A DNA stretch of 60,000 bases from Owenia fusiformis (Eukaryota; Annelida; Polychaeta; Sabellida; Oweniidae), in NCBI GenBank assembly GCA_903813345.2, contig CAIIXF020000010.1, positions 34,401,425-34,461,424 on the forward strand, given 5' to 3'. The position numbers were made by a program, and so were the translations under genes. Below, in pieces: positions 1-11,269 of this stretch. The number at the start of each line of letters is the position of its first letter. Positions within the stretch are counted from its first letter, which is position 1. The notes under the pieces are model-generated. The model ran no database searches, was not told the DNA's origin, and worked only from the letters and a program-made list of their open reading frames with translations.

Positions 1-151
1 AAAAACACAAGGAATTACTCCACATAAATGCAATGACTTAGCTGCAACATTGTAACACAGTGATCTCCCAAGCGCCTTCAGCGCGCAACTCACACCTGCC
101 GAGTTCAAAACACACAAACTTGAAACTTCTAGCTGTCAATTTTCATTTTAG

Positions 152-345
152 GTAATTTGAATGGAAAATCTGGTGATAATATATTGGAGGTCATCGGAGA
201 GTTAGCAAATCCCGGAAGGGAAAACCCTCTCTCAGAAATTGTCAAAGCAACATCTTTCTCAGAGCATCTCATAGGAATTTGGAGAGCCAAGGGTAATCCA
301 GCCTCAGTGAAATCGTTGAGAAAAATATATTCTAACATGTTTAAG
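152..345 (+). CDS. SCP-like EF-hand protein, internal coding exon
   Basis: Internal exon of a calcium-binding EF-hand protein. It is bounded by a polypyrimidine acceptor (TTTTCATTTTAG, ending at 151) and a consensus donor (AAG/GTAAGA at 345/346). It gives two bases of a split codon plus 64 codons. The last residues (SLRKIYSNMFK) form an amphipathic helix. Joined in phase 0 to the exon at 14054, that helix leads directly into an EF-hand loop (MFK-IVDCNAAG), matching the E-helix-to-loop junction of EF-hand 3 in sarcoplasmic calcium-binding proteins (SCPs), calexcitin and aequorin-type proteins. The helix-rich part before it (residues about 20-50) would be the linker after EF-hand 2. Earlier exons with the N-terminus and first EF-hands must lie upstream of the window. 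The splice sites and frame are seen directly. The SCP assignment is by family pattern and was not searched. Confidence 0.7.
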
Positions 346-734
346 GTAAGACAAATTAGTAGGAATTAAGCTAATCTTTGTTTGTGTGACACAAATCGCA
401 TCCAAGATTCAATAGAGAGGTTAAGCTGTACGATTTTCACACAAAAACTTGTATGTAAACGTGTTATATTATGACTAGTACTACGATAACCATACCCTCT
501 CAATAAGGTTCAGCAGGGACAACAATTTTAATGAAAAATAAATGCCGCTATTTCTCCTAAGGTTCAATAGACCATTAGAAAGGTGAGAATGTCAGCTTTA
601 AGGATCTGTCCTGATTTTGGATCTTTGCTGCTTACAAAAATGAGAAATTAACCCTTTCATGAGATAAGAAATGAATCATAATTTTTCAAATCAAAAATTT
701 TTATCAATGATTTTATATTTCATAGTAATAAATC

Positions 735-960
735 TAGTATCCCAGGAAACATGCTAGTGTATGATCAAGATGTCTGACATAGTAACCAGCAAAACATCCA
801 AAAGCAGGCCCGATCCTCAAAGCTGACATTGTCACCTTTTAACACTGTGGCTAGTCGATCTATGTGGATGCAGTCAGGCACATGTAATGTTTCGTGAGTA
901 CCCGCCTCTGTACTTTTCAATGGAAGAATTTTGCACTTCTGTTTAAATAATCTATATTTA
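735..960. repeat. Dispersed repeat, inverted copy at 3600-3720
   Basis: The segment around 835-905 (ATCTATGTGGATGCAGTC, then ATGTTTCGTGAGTACCCGC) recurs in reverse orientation at about 3612-3685. The two copies flank 960-3600. The minus strand is open for 66 codons here, but the second copy does not keep the frame, so I do not treat it as a gene. Confidence 0.6.
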
Positions 961-1604
961 CTCATCCGTGTATATCATACTTCATTGAAATAGAAAACCA
1001 AAGCTACACTATAAACACACATTCTCTGATATTTTTACGAAGAACAGATAACTCAAACGAGTTCACTCGACCAGTTTTATCATCTCGCTCATAGCTGTGA
1101 GAAGGTATGTATAATTTGCCATAGGTTTACCTTGTAATGGGGAATAAAAAATTCAAGTAATATAATTATTTCACAAACACAAATATGTCTGTGTGAAGTA
1201 AAATACAAATACAATGCGTCCTATAATATTTTTGGGGTTATGTTATGAAATATCCGCTTTAAAAAAGCAATTTAATTATGATGTATCATGTGGATTAGTA
1301 GACGTTCTGATTGGATTCATTGAACAGACTGGCTAGGTTTCAATTGAATCATTTTGAATGTGTGTATTTTTAATATTTTAATCCACGGTGTCCAAAAACA
1401 ATAATAACGCTATATTGGTAATTGGAAAGATTCCACTTACCACGATTTCAAAAAATTGTAAATAAATAATATTATTCTTGAATTATGGTCATTTGTTTCA
1501 AGGAATCTGGAGGCTCGTTCAGCTGAGCTGACAAAATCAATGGATGGTCCAACTGTTGGCTGCTCATTGTCACTTTCAAGGAATGTTAATGGCTCTGAAA
1601 CTTG

Positions 1605-1958
1605 TAGCCTTGCCCAAGTCGGTATTTATTTACTCATCTGATCTTGAATTATTACCACCTAGTACAATCCAATGCATCATCGCTGATATTATGCTAAGTT
1701 ATTCAGCGGTTCCGAGATTCCCATAATACCTTATAGGCTACCTAAGGGTATCGCAAAACCATATTGATTGACAATATGGACATGGACACAACGTGTGACT
1801 TCAGGCTGATTGACCAATCAAAACGTTATCAGGTTGACCTGCATAAAAAGCAAACTACCCGTCTAGGACTTGAAACTCAATGATTTGATCGAGTGTTTCT
1901 TGAGAGTTACAATATATTATGTTATTAAATGTAAAAGAGACCGACTTGGGCAAGGCTA
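1605..1958. mobile_element. 354-bp MITE with 9-bp target duplication
   Basis: The ends are perfect inverted repeats, TAGCCTTGCCCAAGTCGGT and its complement. They are flanked on both sides by TGAAACTTG (1596-1604 and 1959-1967), an exact 9-bp target-site duplication. There is no coding capacity, so it is a non-autonomous element. A related end (AGCCTTGTCCAAGTCGGT) begins just right of the 10.4-kb element at about 31442. A 9-bp duplication is typical of Mutator-like elements, but superfamily assignment is inference. Confidence 0.85.
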
Positions 1959-2399
1959 TGAAACTTGATTTGTGGGTATTCCAGTGGGTCGATGGGTCTG
2001 TTGCTCTGAATTCACTTCATTGGCGTACCTAATTTCAACATTTTCATTGTCATCATTACATGTTATGGACCCGTTTTTCAAATTAACAGTATTAGCGATA
2101 AAACCATGGTTTTTGAGCCTATGGGATCGACCAGGTGTCCGTCCATTGGTCCGTCCATCCGTTGCTCCGTCCGTCTGTCAACATTGGCTGCACAAATTAG
2201 AACTGCTATTCGGATTGAGTCATTTTCACATTCATTTTATGCATATCCATAATGAATAATTGACATATAATCGCCATTTCCCAAGTTCGGCCGGTTTCCG
2301 AGAAATTGCTGATTTTTAAATTTCTAGAAAAATCGATCTGATGATAGCCTTATAGAAAGTCAAGAGAAGTGAAGAAAAGATTGAAAAAATACCAGTCCA

Positions 2400-2520
2400 G
2401 TCCATTTTCAGGTCCAAGTCCATGTCTAGGTCCAAGTCAAGGTCCAGTTCAGGACCAAGTCAAGATCTAGGTCTAATCAGGTTTAATCTAGGTCAAAGGT
2501 CAAGAACTAGGTCAAAACCA
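2400..2520. repeat. Degenerate short tandem of GGTCCAAGTC-type units
   Basis: About ten imperfect short units built on AGGTCCAAGTC/AGGTCAAG. One stretch (2490-2502) reads AGGTCAAAGGTCA, a perfect direct repeat of AGGTCA spaced by one base. Confidence 0.6.
2490..2502. promoter_or_regulatory. DR1-type nuclear receptor motif (sequence match only)
   Basis: AGGTCAAAGGTCA, the DR1 consensus bound by RXR heterodimers and HNF4-type receptors. The complementary form TGACCTTTGACCT is at 4488-4500, in inverted orientation within the same composite. Function is unknown; repeat-borne matches are often inert. Confidence 0.3.
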
Positions 2521-3599
2521 GTATTTTGTCATTTTTTCAATTTTCTCAGTCGTCCTTTAATATTTTTGCTCCGTTTTTTTAATCATGTTCCTTTGAAAAA
2601 AGCTAATCCCTACCGGCAACTTGTTTTTGATCACTCTTACCGTTTTTGAGATATGGCATCCGAAAAGTAGGTCACAATAAAAAAAGTTCTTGGAATTCAA
2701 TGTATGAGCTATGAAATATGTGAAGAATTGTCCAAGGAATCTGAATCTGCAAACAAGATTTTGATCCGACTTCCGGTCGGAAGCTATGGCATTTTGAAAT
2801 CTCAAAAATCGCTATTTTGGTATCCCATGTTAAGTCAATGGGGCTTGAGAAAATTATCAATTGTAACAACACAACACTAGATACAGCTTGGATGCAGCCA
2901 ACTTAATAAGAATCTACAATAGAAGCCGTCCTCAAAATCTACTTTCCTTCAAAATTTGGACACTAAAAGGCCTATGTCAAAATCTAGGTCAAATTCATAG
3001 TTTTTCCTTTGACTACTACAAATCATATCTGAACCAACAACAAAGGACTCATCTTTTATTGATCTCATATTTACCAATACTTTTGTTTGAAAATCAGGAT
3101 ATACATTCCTCTGAAGGTTCTACACTGTGAGAGCAAAGGACCGTGGGTCCTTTATTTCATCTGTAATGGCATTTTCCAGTTGATGGGTTTATATATAGTA
3201 TTTTTCATGAGTGTGTCTTTAGACTACTTGTAGTGGGGTGGCTAATTACTTTCCTGAATGAGGAATGTTTATCCAAACAATGGATACAAAGAAAATCTGG
3301 CCAGTTGTCCATCAGTAAATAAATCATCATGATAAAAGTATAATTTATTAAAGCATCCATTTGTTACCGTTCTGAATCCAAATGATACATAGGTACATCC
3401 ATTTTATACATATATGTTGACGTTTACGAAATGTTTTTCAAATATCTTCCCTATAACAGGAATATGGTAGCTGAAACTTTCACACATTGTCATACTATGT
3501 ATATTGAATATGTATGCAAGATTTCAAGTCACAATGTTAAGTAGAATCTCTGAGATCACTTACCTTGATTTGCTGTCATATTTTTGCAATGATCCCATT

Positions 3600-3720
3600 C
3601 CCTATAATGTACGCGAGTACCCACGAAACATTACATATAAATGACTGCATCCACATAGATCGACTAACAGTGTTAAACGGTATTTCGAAAAACAGTTAAG
3701 ATCTGCACTTTTAACCCATA
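3600..3720. repeat. Inverted partner of the repeat at 735-960
   Basis: Contains CACGAAACATTACAT and GACTGCATCCACATAGATCG, the reverse complement of 835-905 with a few differences. Nearby, 3085-3155 and 4340-4430 form another inverted pair around a GGACCGTGGGTCCT palindrome-like core, showing further foldback structure. Confidence 0.6.
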
Positions 3721-3889
3721 CCGTTTATATAACTTAAATGAGGAATTAAATCGACGATTCTGTTGTCTTCTGAGCTATTTTTCGCAAACATTCATACATT
3801 TTCTAAAACATATGATACTGGTACACGTTTGTGAGAAAAAAATGTCATGGGGATTCTGCCTTCAACGCGTAAAATAGGGAAAAAAGAAA

Positions 3890-4015
3890 AATCCTACCTT
3901 CGACGTTGCGTTGCGAACCGTTTCGGTAACCAGCGTAATCGAGCGGATCACCAGTGGTATTGGAACCTTAGGACAAATAGCGGCAATCATATTCCTTTTA
4001 AATACGAAAAAGTGA
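3890..4015 (+). pseudogene. Coding-like island, possible captured transporter-type fragment
   Basis: A 41-codon open segment ending in TGA, markedly richer in G+C than its surroundings, with codon-like use of GCG, CGA, TCG and CGG. It reads NPTFDVALRTVSVTSVIERI, then a hydrophobic stretch (GTLGQIAAIIFLL) and a basic end (NTKK), as expected for the last membrane helix of a transport protein. An in-frame TAG at 3875-3877 closes the upstream side. I see no convincing splice sites. It may be a gene fragment carried by the composite, or chance. No family is recognised. Confidence 0.25.
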
Positions 4016-5199
4016 ATACTACATGTTGAAAGGAGGGAACCAATCCCTACGAGCATAAGTGAGTCTCACGTTCACGTACACGTTTTTGCCAAAGCACCCA
4101 GATTTGTCTGAGAAAATGCATGATGGCTATTTAAGAAATGAAACGCGCTATTACACGCGTTGTTATAAGGTGGAGCTCAAGGAAATATGTCTGGTTCGTC
4201 AAAACACCCTGAACAAATGTAACTTATATAGGAGGACACAAATTATATGTGATTCAGATTACTAATCGGGAATATTTCAAATGAGGATATCTTTTGTAGG
4301 AAATCAAACATCTAGTTTGATTGCTTCACGCTCAAAATATTAAAAATAGGACCCACGGTCCTGTGCTCACACAGTTTGGAACCTTCAGAGGAATGTATAT
4401 CCTGACTTTCAAACAAAAATATTGATTTGGATTTGTAGTCTCGAATTTTGAGAAACTTAGACAGCACAGTTGTGTGACCTAGTTTGATGACCTTTGACCT
4501 TGAAAATTTTACTTATTTAGAGCTCAGTAAGGTCTTATGTGATTAAGCTGACCAAAATTTACATCCAAAAATCAATTTGAAAAATCAACTTTTTTGACCT
4601 TTCAAAGCTCACTGAAGGTCAGGTAAAGGTCAAATCCTAAAACTAATGTCAGATTTGATCTCCCGGTAACTTGTAGATGATTTTCAAAAAAAATTTGGTC
4701 AAATTGAAGCAAGTTGAAAAATAACTTATTTTTACTGTTTTTTGACGTCAAATATCTCAAAAACGGTAAAACTTTGATGATGACATATATTAAGCAATAT
4801 GTAGGGAATGCTTAAATCTAGTTATGATGTAATTCAATGCAAGAAATGATCAAGTATAAGGCAAACTTTGAGAAACTTGTCAATCACAAAACCTGCCACT
4901 GACTTTATACATAAGAAAGTTTCCTGAAAATGAATGTCCTACTTTTTGTCAAAGTTTATAGAGTAAACACCAAAAACTGTAATTCCAAGAGCTTTGAAAT
5001 CTTCAGAGGACATAAGTTGCATATACAGCAACGACTACAAGTTATTTGAAAGTTCTACTTCAACAAAGTGTCTAGAAGTTAAAGAAAATGCAATTTCTCG
5101 GAAACCGGGCGAACTTGGGAAATGGCGATGATAGGTCAAATAGGCATTATAGATGAGTAGCCAGATCTCATAAAGTCTTCAAATAAAGAAGTTTAAACC

Positions 5200-6620
5200 T
5201 CCAAAAGGTTACCGGCTAATCTTGGTACCGTTGGAAAGCTAAACACCTGCACTAACATGTTTGAAGACTATAAAAATTCAGAACAGGTGGAAAAGTTCTT
5301 AAAAATGCTGGTTTCCATGGTAACTGCAATGTTGTCAGTATTAAGGACAAATTATATACTTTTGAACATATATAGAGAACGCTTTGACCATACATCATGA
5401 TAAAAGTACCACTGTAAAGGTAATTTAAAAAACCCTTTGGAAAAACATATTTTTTGGATTTTCGGGCCTATTGTGATGTCATAGAACTAAAAACGCTTGA
5501 TTTGTCGGTGATTTTGACAGAATTTAGACACGTGTCGTATGCTAATGTAAGCTACATTATCTAATAAAACTATTTTGTGTTTAAAAGTGACTTAACACAA
5601 CACTTATATGTATATTATCGGGCAAACAGTATCATTATGATTGTGATGTCATAATACAAAGAGATAGAGGCCTAATTCAAATATCTAATATCGAGATTTT
5701 TGACAAATCAAGATATATTTGAGGCATTTATACATTTATACATTTTCAATGATAATATAATTTAAAAAATCCTCAACAATATAATGTTATGTTTAATATA
5801 TCAATGAAAAGGTTACTGGCAAATCATGGTACTGTTGGAAAGCTTAGCATCTGTGTTAACATGCCTAATGACTAAAATAAATCAAAACAGGTGAGAACAT
5901 TTCTAAAAATGATGGTTTCCATGGTAACTGCAATGATGTCACTATTAAGTCCAGGAATATACTTTTGAAGATATCTAGAGAACGGTTTGACCATATATCA
6001 TATTAAAACTATCATTGTAAAGCTAATTTAACAAACTTGTTAAAAAAACACATTTCTCAAGGTTTCAGGATCATTGTGATGTCATAGAAATAGAAACGCT
6101 CGATTTTTGGTGATTTTACAAAATACAAACAAATATCATGTGCTTTTGTAGCCTAATAGTATTGAAGATAAACTATTTTGTGTTTATACGTGACTGAATT
6201 ACAACACTTACATGTATTTATATATCAGGCAAACAATATCATTGTGATTTTGATGTCATTATGCAAAAAGATAGAGGCCTAAATCAAACACATGTATCTA
6301 GTATCGAGAATTTTAACAAATCCAGATATTGAATGAGAAAGGTAGAAGGTATTTTTGGGCTTTGATACTGATCAAAAGCTTGCATATTGAGCTTTACGGA
6401 TGCACTGGTGTTGTTTAAGATTTTTAGGCAAAATATTATTTTAATCGTTTGTTTCCATAGTAACAGTTTATATTAATCATTATGAGATCATAATGACATT
6501 GGTACCATATGAAAGCAAAAATAATTTCTGGTATTTCTAGAAAAAATATGCAAACTATTCATTATGATTAATTTTGACCTTAAGTTTACATATTTACAAT
6601 GAAATAATTATACAGCATGG
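5200..6620. repeat. Left arm of the long inverted repeat
   Basis: Two tandem ~600-bp units (from about 5215 and 5815) plus a partial third. All match 11270-13790 in reverse complement, including CCATGGTAACTGCAATG and TTGTGATGTCATA. Imperfect pairing along about 1.4 kb suggests an old palindrome. Confidence 0.75.
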
Positions 6621-6625
6621 TGTTA

Positions 6626-7749
6626 TATATATCGGGTGTCCCAAAAATGAGACACTTTTTGACAAGTATTTTCTCGGCAACCACATTCACTGAAAATCTG
6701 TACAAAGTAGCCCAAGAGTATCATTAGCAACGTATAACACTATGAAAAAGATCAAGTAAATGTGAGTACTAATTAATTCAACGTAGAATGTCAAAATATC
6801 CCATACCGGAGCAACGCACTGAGAACTTTATATCGTTTGCACCAAAAAAAACAGGAATAGATGAACCAAATTCTTCTTCTGCTAGCACTATGAATATGTA
6901 AGCAATTGCTCATATATTATTTGTGTATTTGTAAATTAAACACAGTATGTCAAAATATCCAATATCAGTGTAAAAGTTACTTATTAAACCTGCACATCGC
7001 TCCAAAACGCAATATGTTGACATATATTGTTTTTACAGTTTCAAGCTCTAATATAAAGTTTATGTAAATAAAAATTGTTTTTTTCTGCGTAATATCAAAG
7101 AACTATCATTTAGTTAAAAAAATAAAAAGGCGTGCTCAGCGAGGATTCTACCCGCTACACCACCGTATTATTATGAAAGGAGGAAGTAATTAAACGCTAC
7201 TTATTTTGAAAGCTATGATTCGGAAGTGACGTCACGTTCTTCATTTAGAAACCTTTTCAAAATCATATCGCCGGCACCGATCGAAGCAAATTCAATGAAA
7301 ATTCTTTGAAATGACACATTTATCGTAAGTATTTCTACACAAGATTTGCCCCATTTGTTCATCATTCTATAATCTTTCATTAAGCTCAAAATGATAAAGT
7401 TCACCCCCGAAACAACCCAAGATTGCGTTTCGGAGCGTAGTCCAGCTTTAACCCATTTCCAAGCAAAAATACATTTCCGTATTTTTTCTAACAATATCAT
7501 CTCCAATGAATTTGAGAATAAATGGATTTTGGATATTTCGGAAGAATGAAACAAATTAATTAGTCATGACACACAGACAAGCTATTTTGACTGATCACAG
7601 AATATTTGTTTGATCTTTTTTAGATTTTTACAACTTGCAAATGATACCCTTAGGCTACTTTGTGCAAATTTTTAGTGAATTTGGTTCATCAGTTGCCCAA
7701 AAAATACTTGTCAAAAAGTGTCTCATTTTCTGGGACACCAGATATATAT
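6626..7749. mobile_element. Mariner-like element A, degraded
   Basis: The ends are inverted repeats: TATATCGGGTGTCCCA, then AATGAGACACTTTTTGACAA on the left, and the complement of both at 7700-7749. The GGTGTCCCA terminus next to TA-rich DNA is the pattern of mariner elements, which duplicate TA. The length of about 1.1 kb suits a deleted copy. The longest open stretch (minus strand, 7213-7554) shows no transposase motif I can recognise. The element lies between the two arms of the intronic inverted repeat. Confidence 0.65.
7129..7165 (-). other. tRNA-like fragment next to a T run
   Basis: On the minus strand GGTGGTGTAGCGGGTAGAAT followed by CCTCGC resembles the 5' half of an animal tRNA-Gly (GGTGGTTCAGTGGTAGAATTCTCGC) with one inserted base. 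It ends in a T run like a Pol III terminator. No acceptor stem partner is present, so this is at most a tRNA pseudogene or SINE head inside mariner-like element A. Confidence 0.25.
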
Positions 7750-8739
7750 TTTTTACTATGAAGTGATGCATTATGTTAGATCTAGGTACATTTATTTACT
7801 GTTGAAATCAAAATTAAATACGATACATGTTGCACCAAAACTAAAATTGCATTTCATGCCATAGCATAGTTTTGCCCGATGCAAGATTTATCAAAACTTA
7901 CAGACTGTGTAATAGGTCAGCAGCAAGGCCAAAATTAGAGAAATATTGTGTGACCTAGGTCACTCTAAGTGGGTCCTGGCCCTAGAAAAAGAAATTGAAA
8001 AGAGAAATTGGGCCTAAAGGTGACGCCCTCTACAATTTGACCTCATATTTAAAATAATGTTTAATATATATTTCTAACACATAAGAACATCACAAATACT
8101 ATCTAGTAGCTTAAATTGACCAGAGTTAGATTAATTTGTGTATTTAAAGAAGTATTTATTGGTGAAAATTATAACTCGAGGAAATATAGTTGATTAACCC
8201 CCTAAAACGCAACCTATTTTAAAGGGGGATTAACATTATCTTCTAAACCCTTTGTTTCATTTAAGATTTGACTGTCAAAATAATTTTCATCATTGAAACA
8301 CAATGCTAACATTGACATTTTTAAAGGCCCCATATTAACTTTAAACTTCTTTGGCTTATATTGTAGTCTTACCCAATGTTATCAAAGTGTGATATGTGAA
8401 ACCTCTTTTTTAAATTTCAAAAAGTGTCTTTTGAACTTTCAGAGGTCACGAGTATCTTTAAATAAGAGATCATTCACACCAATGCATAGCAATCATCCGC
8501 ACATGTTTTTTCAAAAAAATTGGCTCGTAAATAACATTTGATATTTATTCTTGAACTAGTGTGTCCTTTGTCCAATCTTTGCATTGGTATTTCTTTTTCA
8601 AAAAATAACAAACTTTTAAAGCTTTATCTTAGCCAAATTCATCATACAATTCAACTCACTCTGTCATACATTGTTCATGTGAGGTCAAATGCTTTTTTTT
8701 ATTTAATTAGATTAATTTGGGACACTTACTAAAGCACCA
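7750..8739. other. Unassigned A+T-rich intronic stretch
   Basis: Between the mariner-like element and the satellite I see no gene. Short open frames occur on the plus strand at 8293-8732 but have no recognisable motifs and skewed A+T-rich composition. Confidence 0.5.
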
Positions 8740-11235
8740 CAAGACTTAGATAATCATTAGAGGCTTTTAAAGCGCCACTAGGGTATGCAAGGAAATCATT
8801 AAAGGCTACCAATGAAGGCTATTAAAGCACCACCAAGTCATACTACGGAATCACTAATGGCTATTAAGAAACTAATTGGGGCTATTTAAATACAGCCCGA
8901 GTATATAAGGGAATCACTAAGGGCTATTTAGAAACTAATAAAGGCTATTTAAGCAGAATCGGAGCATATAAGGGAATCAATAAGGGCTATTAAGAAACTA
9001 ATTGGGGCTATTTAAGCACAACCCGAGCAAACTAGGGAATCACTAAGGGCTATTAAAAAACTAATTGGGGCTATTTAAGCACAACCCGAGCATACTGGGA
9101 ATTACTAAGGGCCATTTAAAAACTAATTGAAGCTATTTAAGCACAACCCGAGCATACTACGGAATCACTAATGGCTATTAAGAAACTAATTGGGGTTATT
9201 TAAGCACAACCCGAGAATACAAGGGAAATCACTAAGGGCTTTTAAGAAACCGATTGGGGCTATTGAAGCACAACCTGAGCATACTGTAGGGAATGACTAC
9301 GGACTTTTAAGAAACTAATTGGGGTTATTTGAGCACAACCCGAGCATACTATGGAATCACTAAGGGCTATTAAGAAACTAATTAAGGCTATTTAAGCACA
9401 ACCCGAGCATACTAGGGAATCAATAAGGGCTATAAGAAACCAATAAGGGCTATTTGAGCACAACCTGAGCATACTAGCGAATCAGTGATGGCTATTAAGA
9501 AACCAATTGGGGCTATTTAGGCACAACCAGAGCATACTAGGGAATCACTGAGGGCTATTAAGAAATCAATTGGACTATTTAAGCACAACCCAAGCATACT
9601 AGGGAATCAGTATACTAGGGAATCACTAAGAGCTATAAGAAACCAATTAGGGCTATTTGAGCACAACCAAAGCATACTAGAAATCACGAAGGGGTATTAA
9701 GAACCAATCTAGAGCATTACAAGGGAAACATTAAGGGCCATTAAGAAACCAATGAGGGATATTTAAGCACAACCTGAGCATATAAGGAAATCACCAAAGG
9801 CTATTAAGAAACCAATTTTGGCTATTTAAGCACAAGCCGATCATAGTAGAGAATCACTAAGGGCTATTAAAGCACAACCCGAGCATACTAGGGAATCAAT
9901 TAGGGCTATTAAGAAACTAATATGGGCTATTTAAGCACAACCCAAGCATATTAGGGAATCACTAAGGGCTATTAAGAAACTAATTGGGGTTATTAAAGCA
10001 CAACCCGAGCATACTAGGGAATCAATTAGGGCTATTAAGAAACTAATTTGGGCTATTTAAGCAATACCCGAGCATATGAGGGAATCACTAAGGGCTAATA
10101 AGAAACTAACTGGGGCTATTTACGCACAACTCGGCCATACTAGGGAATCACTAAGGGCTATTAAGAAACTAATTGGGGCTATTTACGCACAACCCGGCCA
10201 CACTAGGGAATCACTAAGGGCTATTAAGAAACTAATTGAGGCTATTTAAGCACAACCTGAGCATATAAGGGAATCACTAGGGGGTATTAAGAGACCGATT
10301 GGGGCTATTTAAGCACAACCTGAGCATACTAGGGAATCACTAAGGGCTATCAAGAAACTAATTGGGGCTATTTAAGCACAACCCGAGCATATAAGGGAAT
10401 CACTAAGGGCTGTTAAGAAACCGATTGGGGCTATTTAGGCACAGCCAGAGCATACTAGGGAATCACTAGGGGGTATTAAGAGACCGATTGGGGCTTTTTA
10501 AGCACAACCTGAGCATACTAGGTAATCACTAAGGGCTATCAAGAAACTAATTGGGGCTATTTAAGCACAACCAGAGCATATAAGGGAATCACTGAGGGCT
10601 GTTAAGAAACTAATTGGGGCTATTTAAGCACAACCCGAGCATATAAGGGAATCACTAAGGGCTATCAAGAAACTAATTGGGGCTATTTAAGCACAACCCG
10701 AGCATATAAGGGAATCACTAAGGGCTATCAAGAAACTAATTCGGGCTATTTAAGCACAACCCGAGCATATAAGGGAATCACTAAGGGCTATCAAGAAACT
10801 AATTGGGGCTATTTGAGCACAACTTGAGCATATAAGGGAATCACTAAAGAAACTAATTCGGGCTATTTAGGCACAACCCGAGCATATAAGGGAATCACTA
10901 AGGGCTATTAAGACACTAATCAGGGCTATTCAAGCACAACCAAAACATACTAAGGAATCACTAAGGGCTATTAAGAAATCAATTGGACATTTTAAGCACA
11001 ACCTGGGCATACTAGGGAATCACTAGGGGCTATTAAGAGCCAATCTAGATGATACAAGGGAATCACTAAGGGCTATTGAGAAACCAATCTGGGATATTTA
11101 AGCACAACCCGAGCACATAAGGGAATTGCTAAGGGCTATTAAGAATCAATTTTGGCTATTTAAGCACAACCCGTTCATACTAGGGAATCACTAAGGGCTA
11201 TTAATGAGCCAATATTGACTGTTAAAGCACTAATT
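8740..11235. repeat. Satellite array, 63-bp unit, about 39 copies
   Basis: Tandem array of a 63-bp unit whose consensus contains GGGAATCACTAAGGGCTATT, AAGAAACTAATTGGGGCTAT and TTAAGCACAACCCGAGCATA. Copies in the middle (about 10100-10900) are the most alike. Those at both ends are shorter or carry more changes, as expected if unequal exchange homogenises the centre. The unit holds stop codons in several frames and no long open frame. Confidence 0.92.
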
Positions 11236-11269
11236 ATCGCCATTTCTGTAGGGTAGGGTCACCATTTTT

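Noticed and set aside
765-965. 66-codon minus-strand frame
   Set aside because: It lies in a dispersed repeat whose second copy (3600-3720) does not preserve the frame.
7129-7165. Functional tRNA-Gly gene
   Set aside because: Only half of a tRNA-like sequence is present and there is no acceptor stem partner.
7213-7554. 113-codon minus-strand frame inside mariner-like element A
   Set aside because: No transposase motif is visible and composition is typical of non-coding DNA; not annotated as a gene.
8740-11235. Regular array as a CRISPR
   Set aside because: The units are contiguous 63-bp repeats with no unique spacers, in an animal intron.
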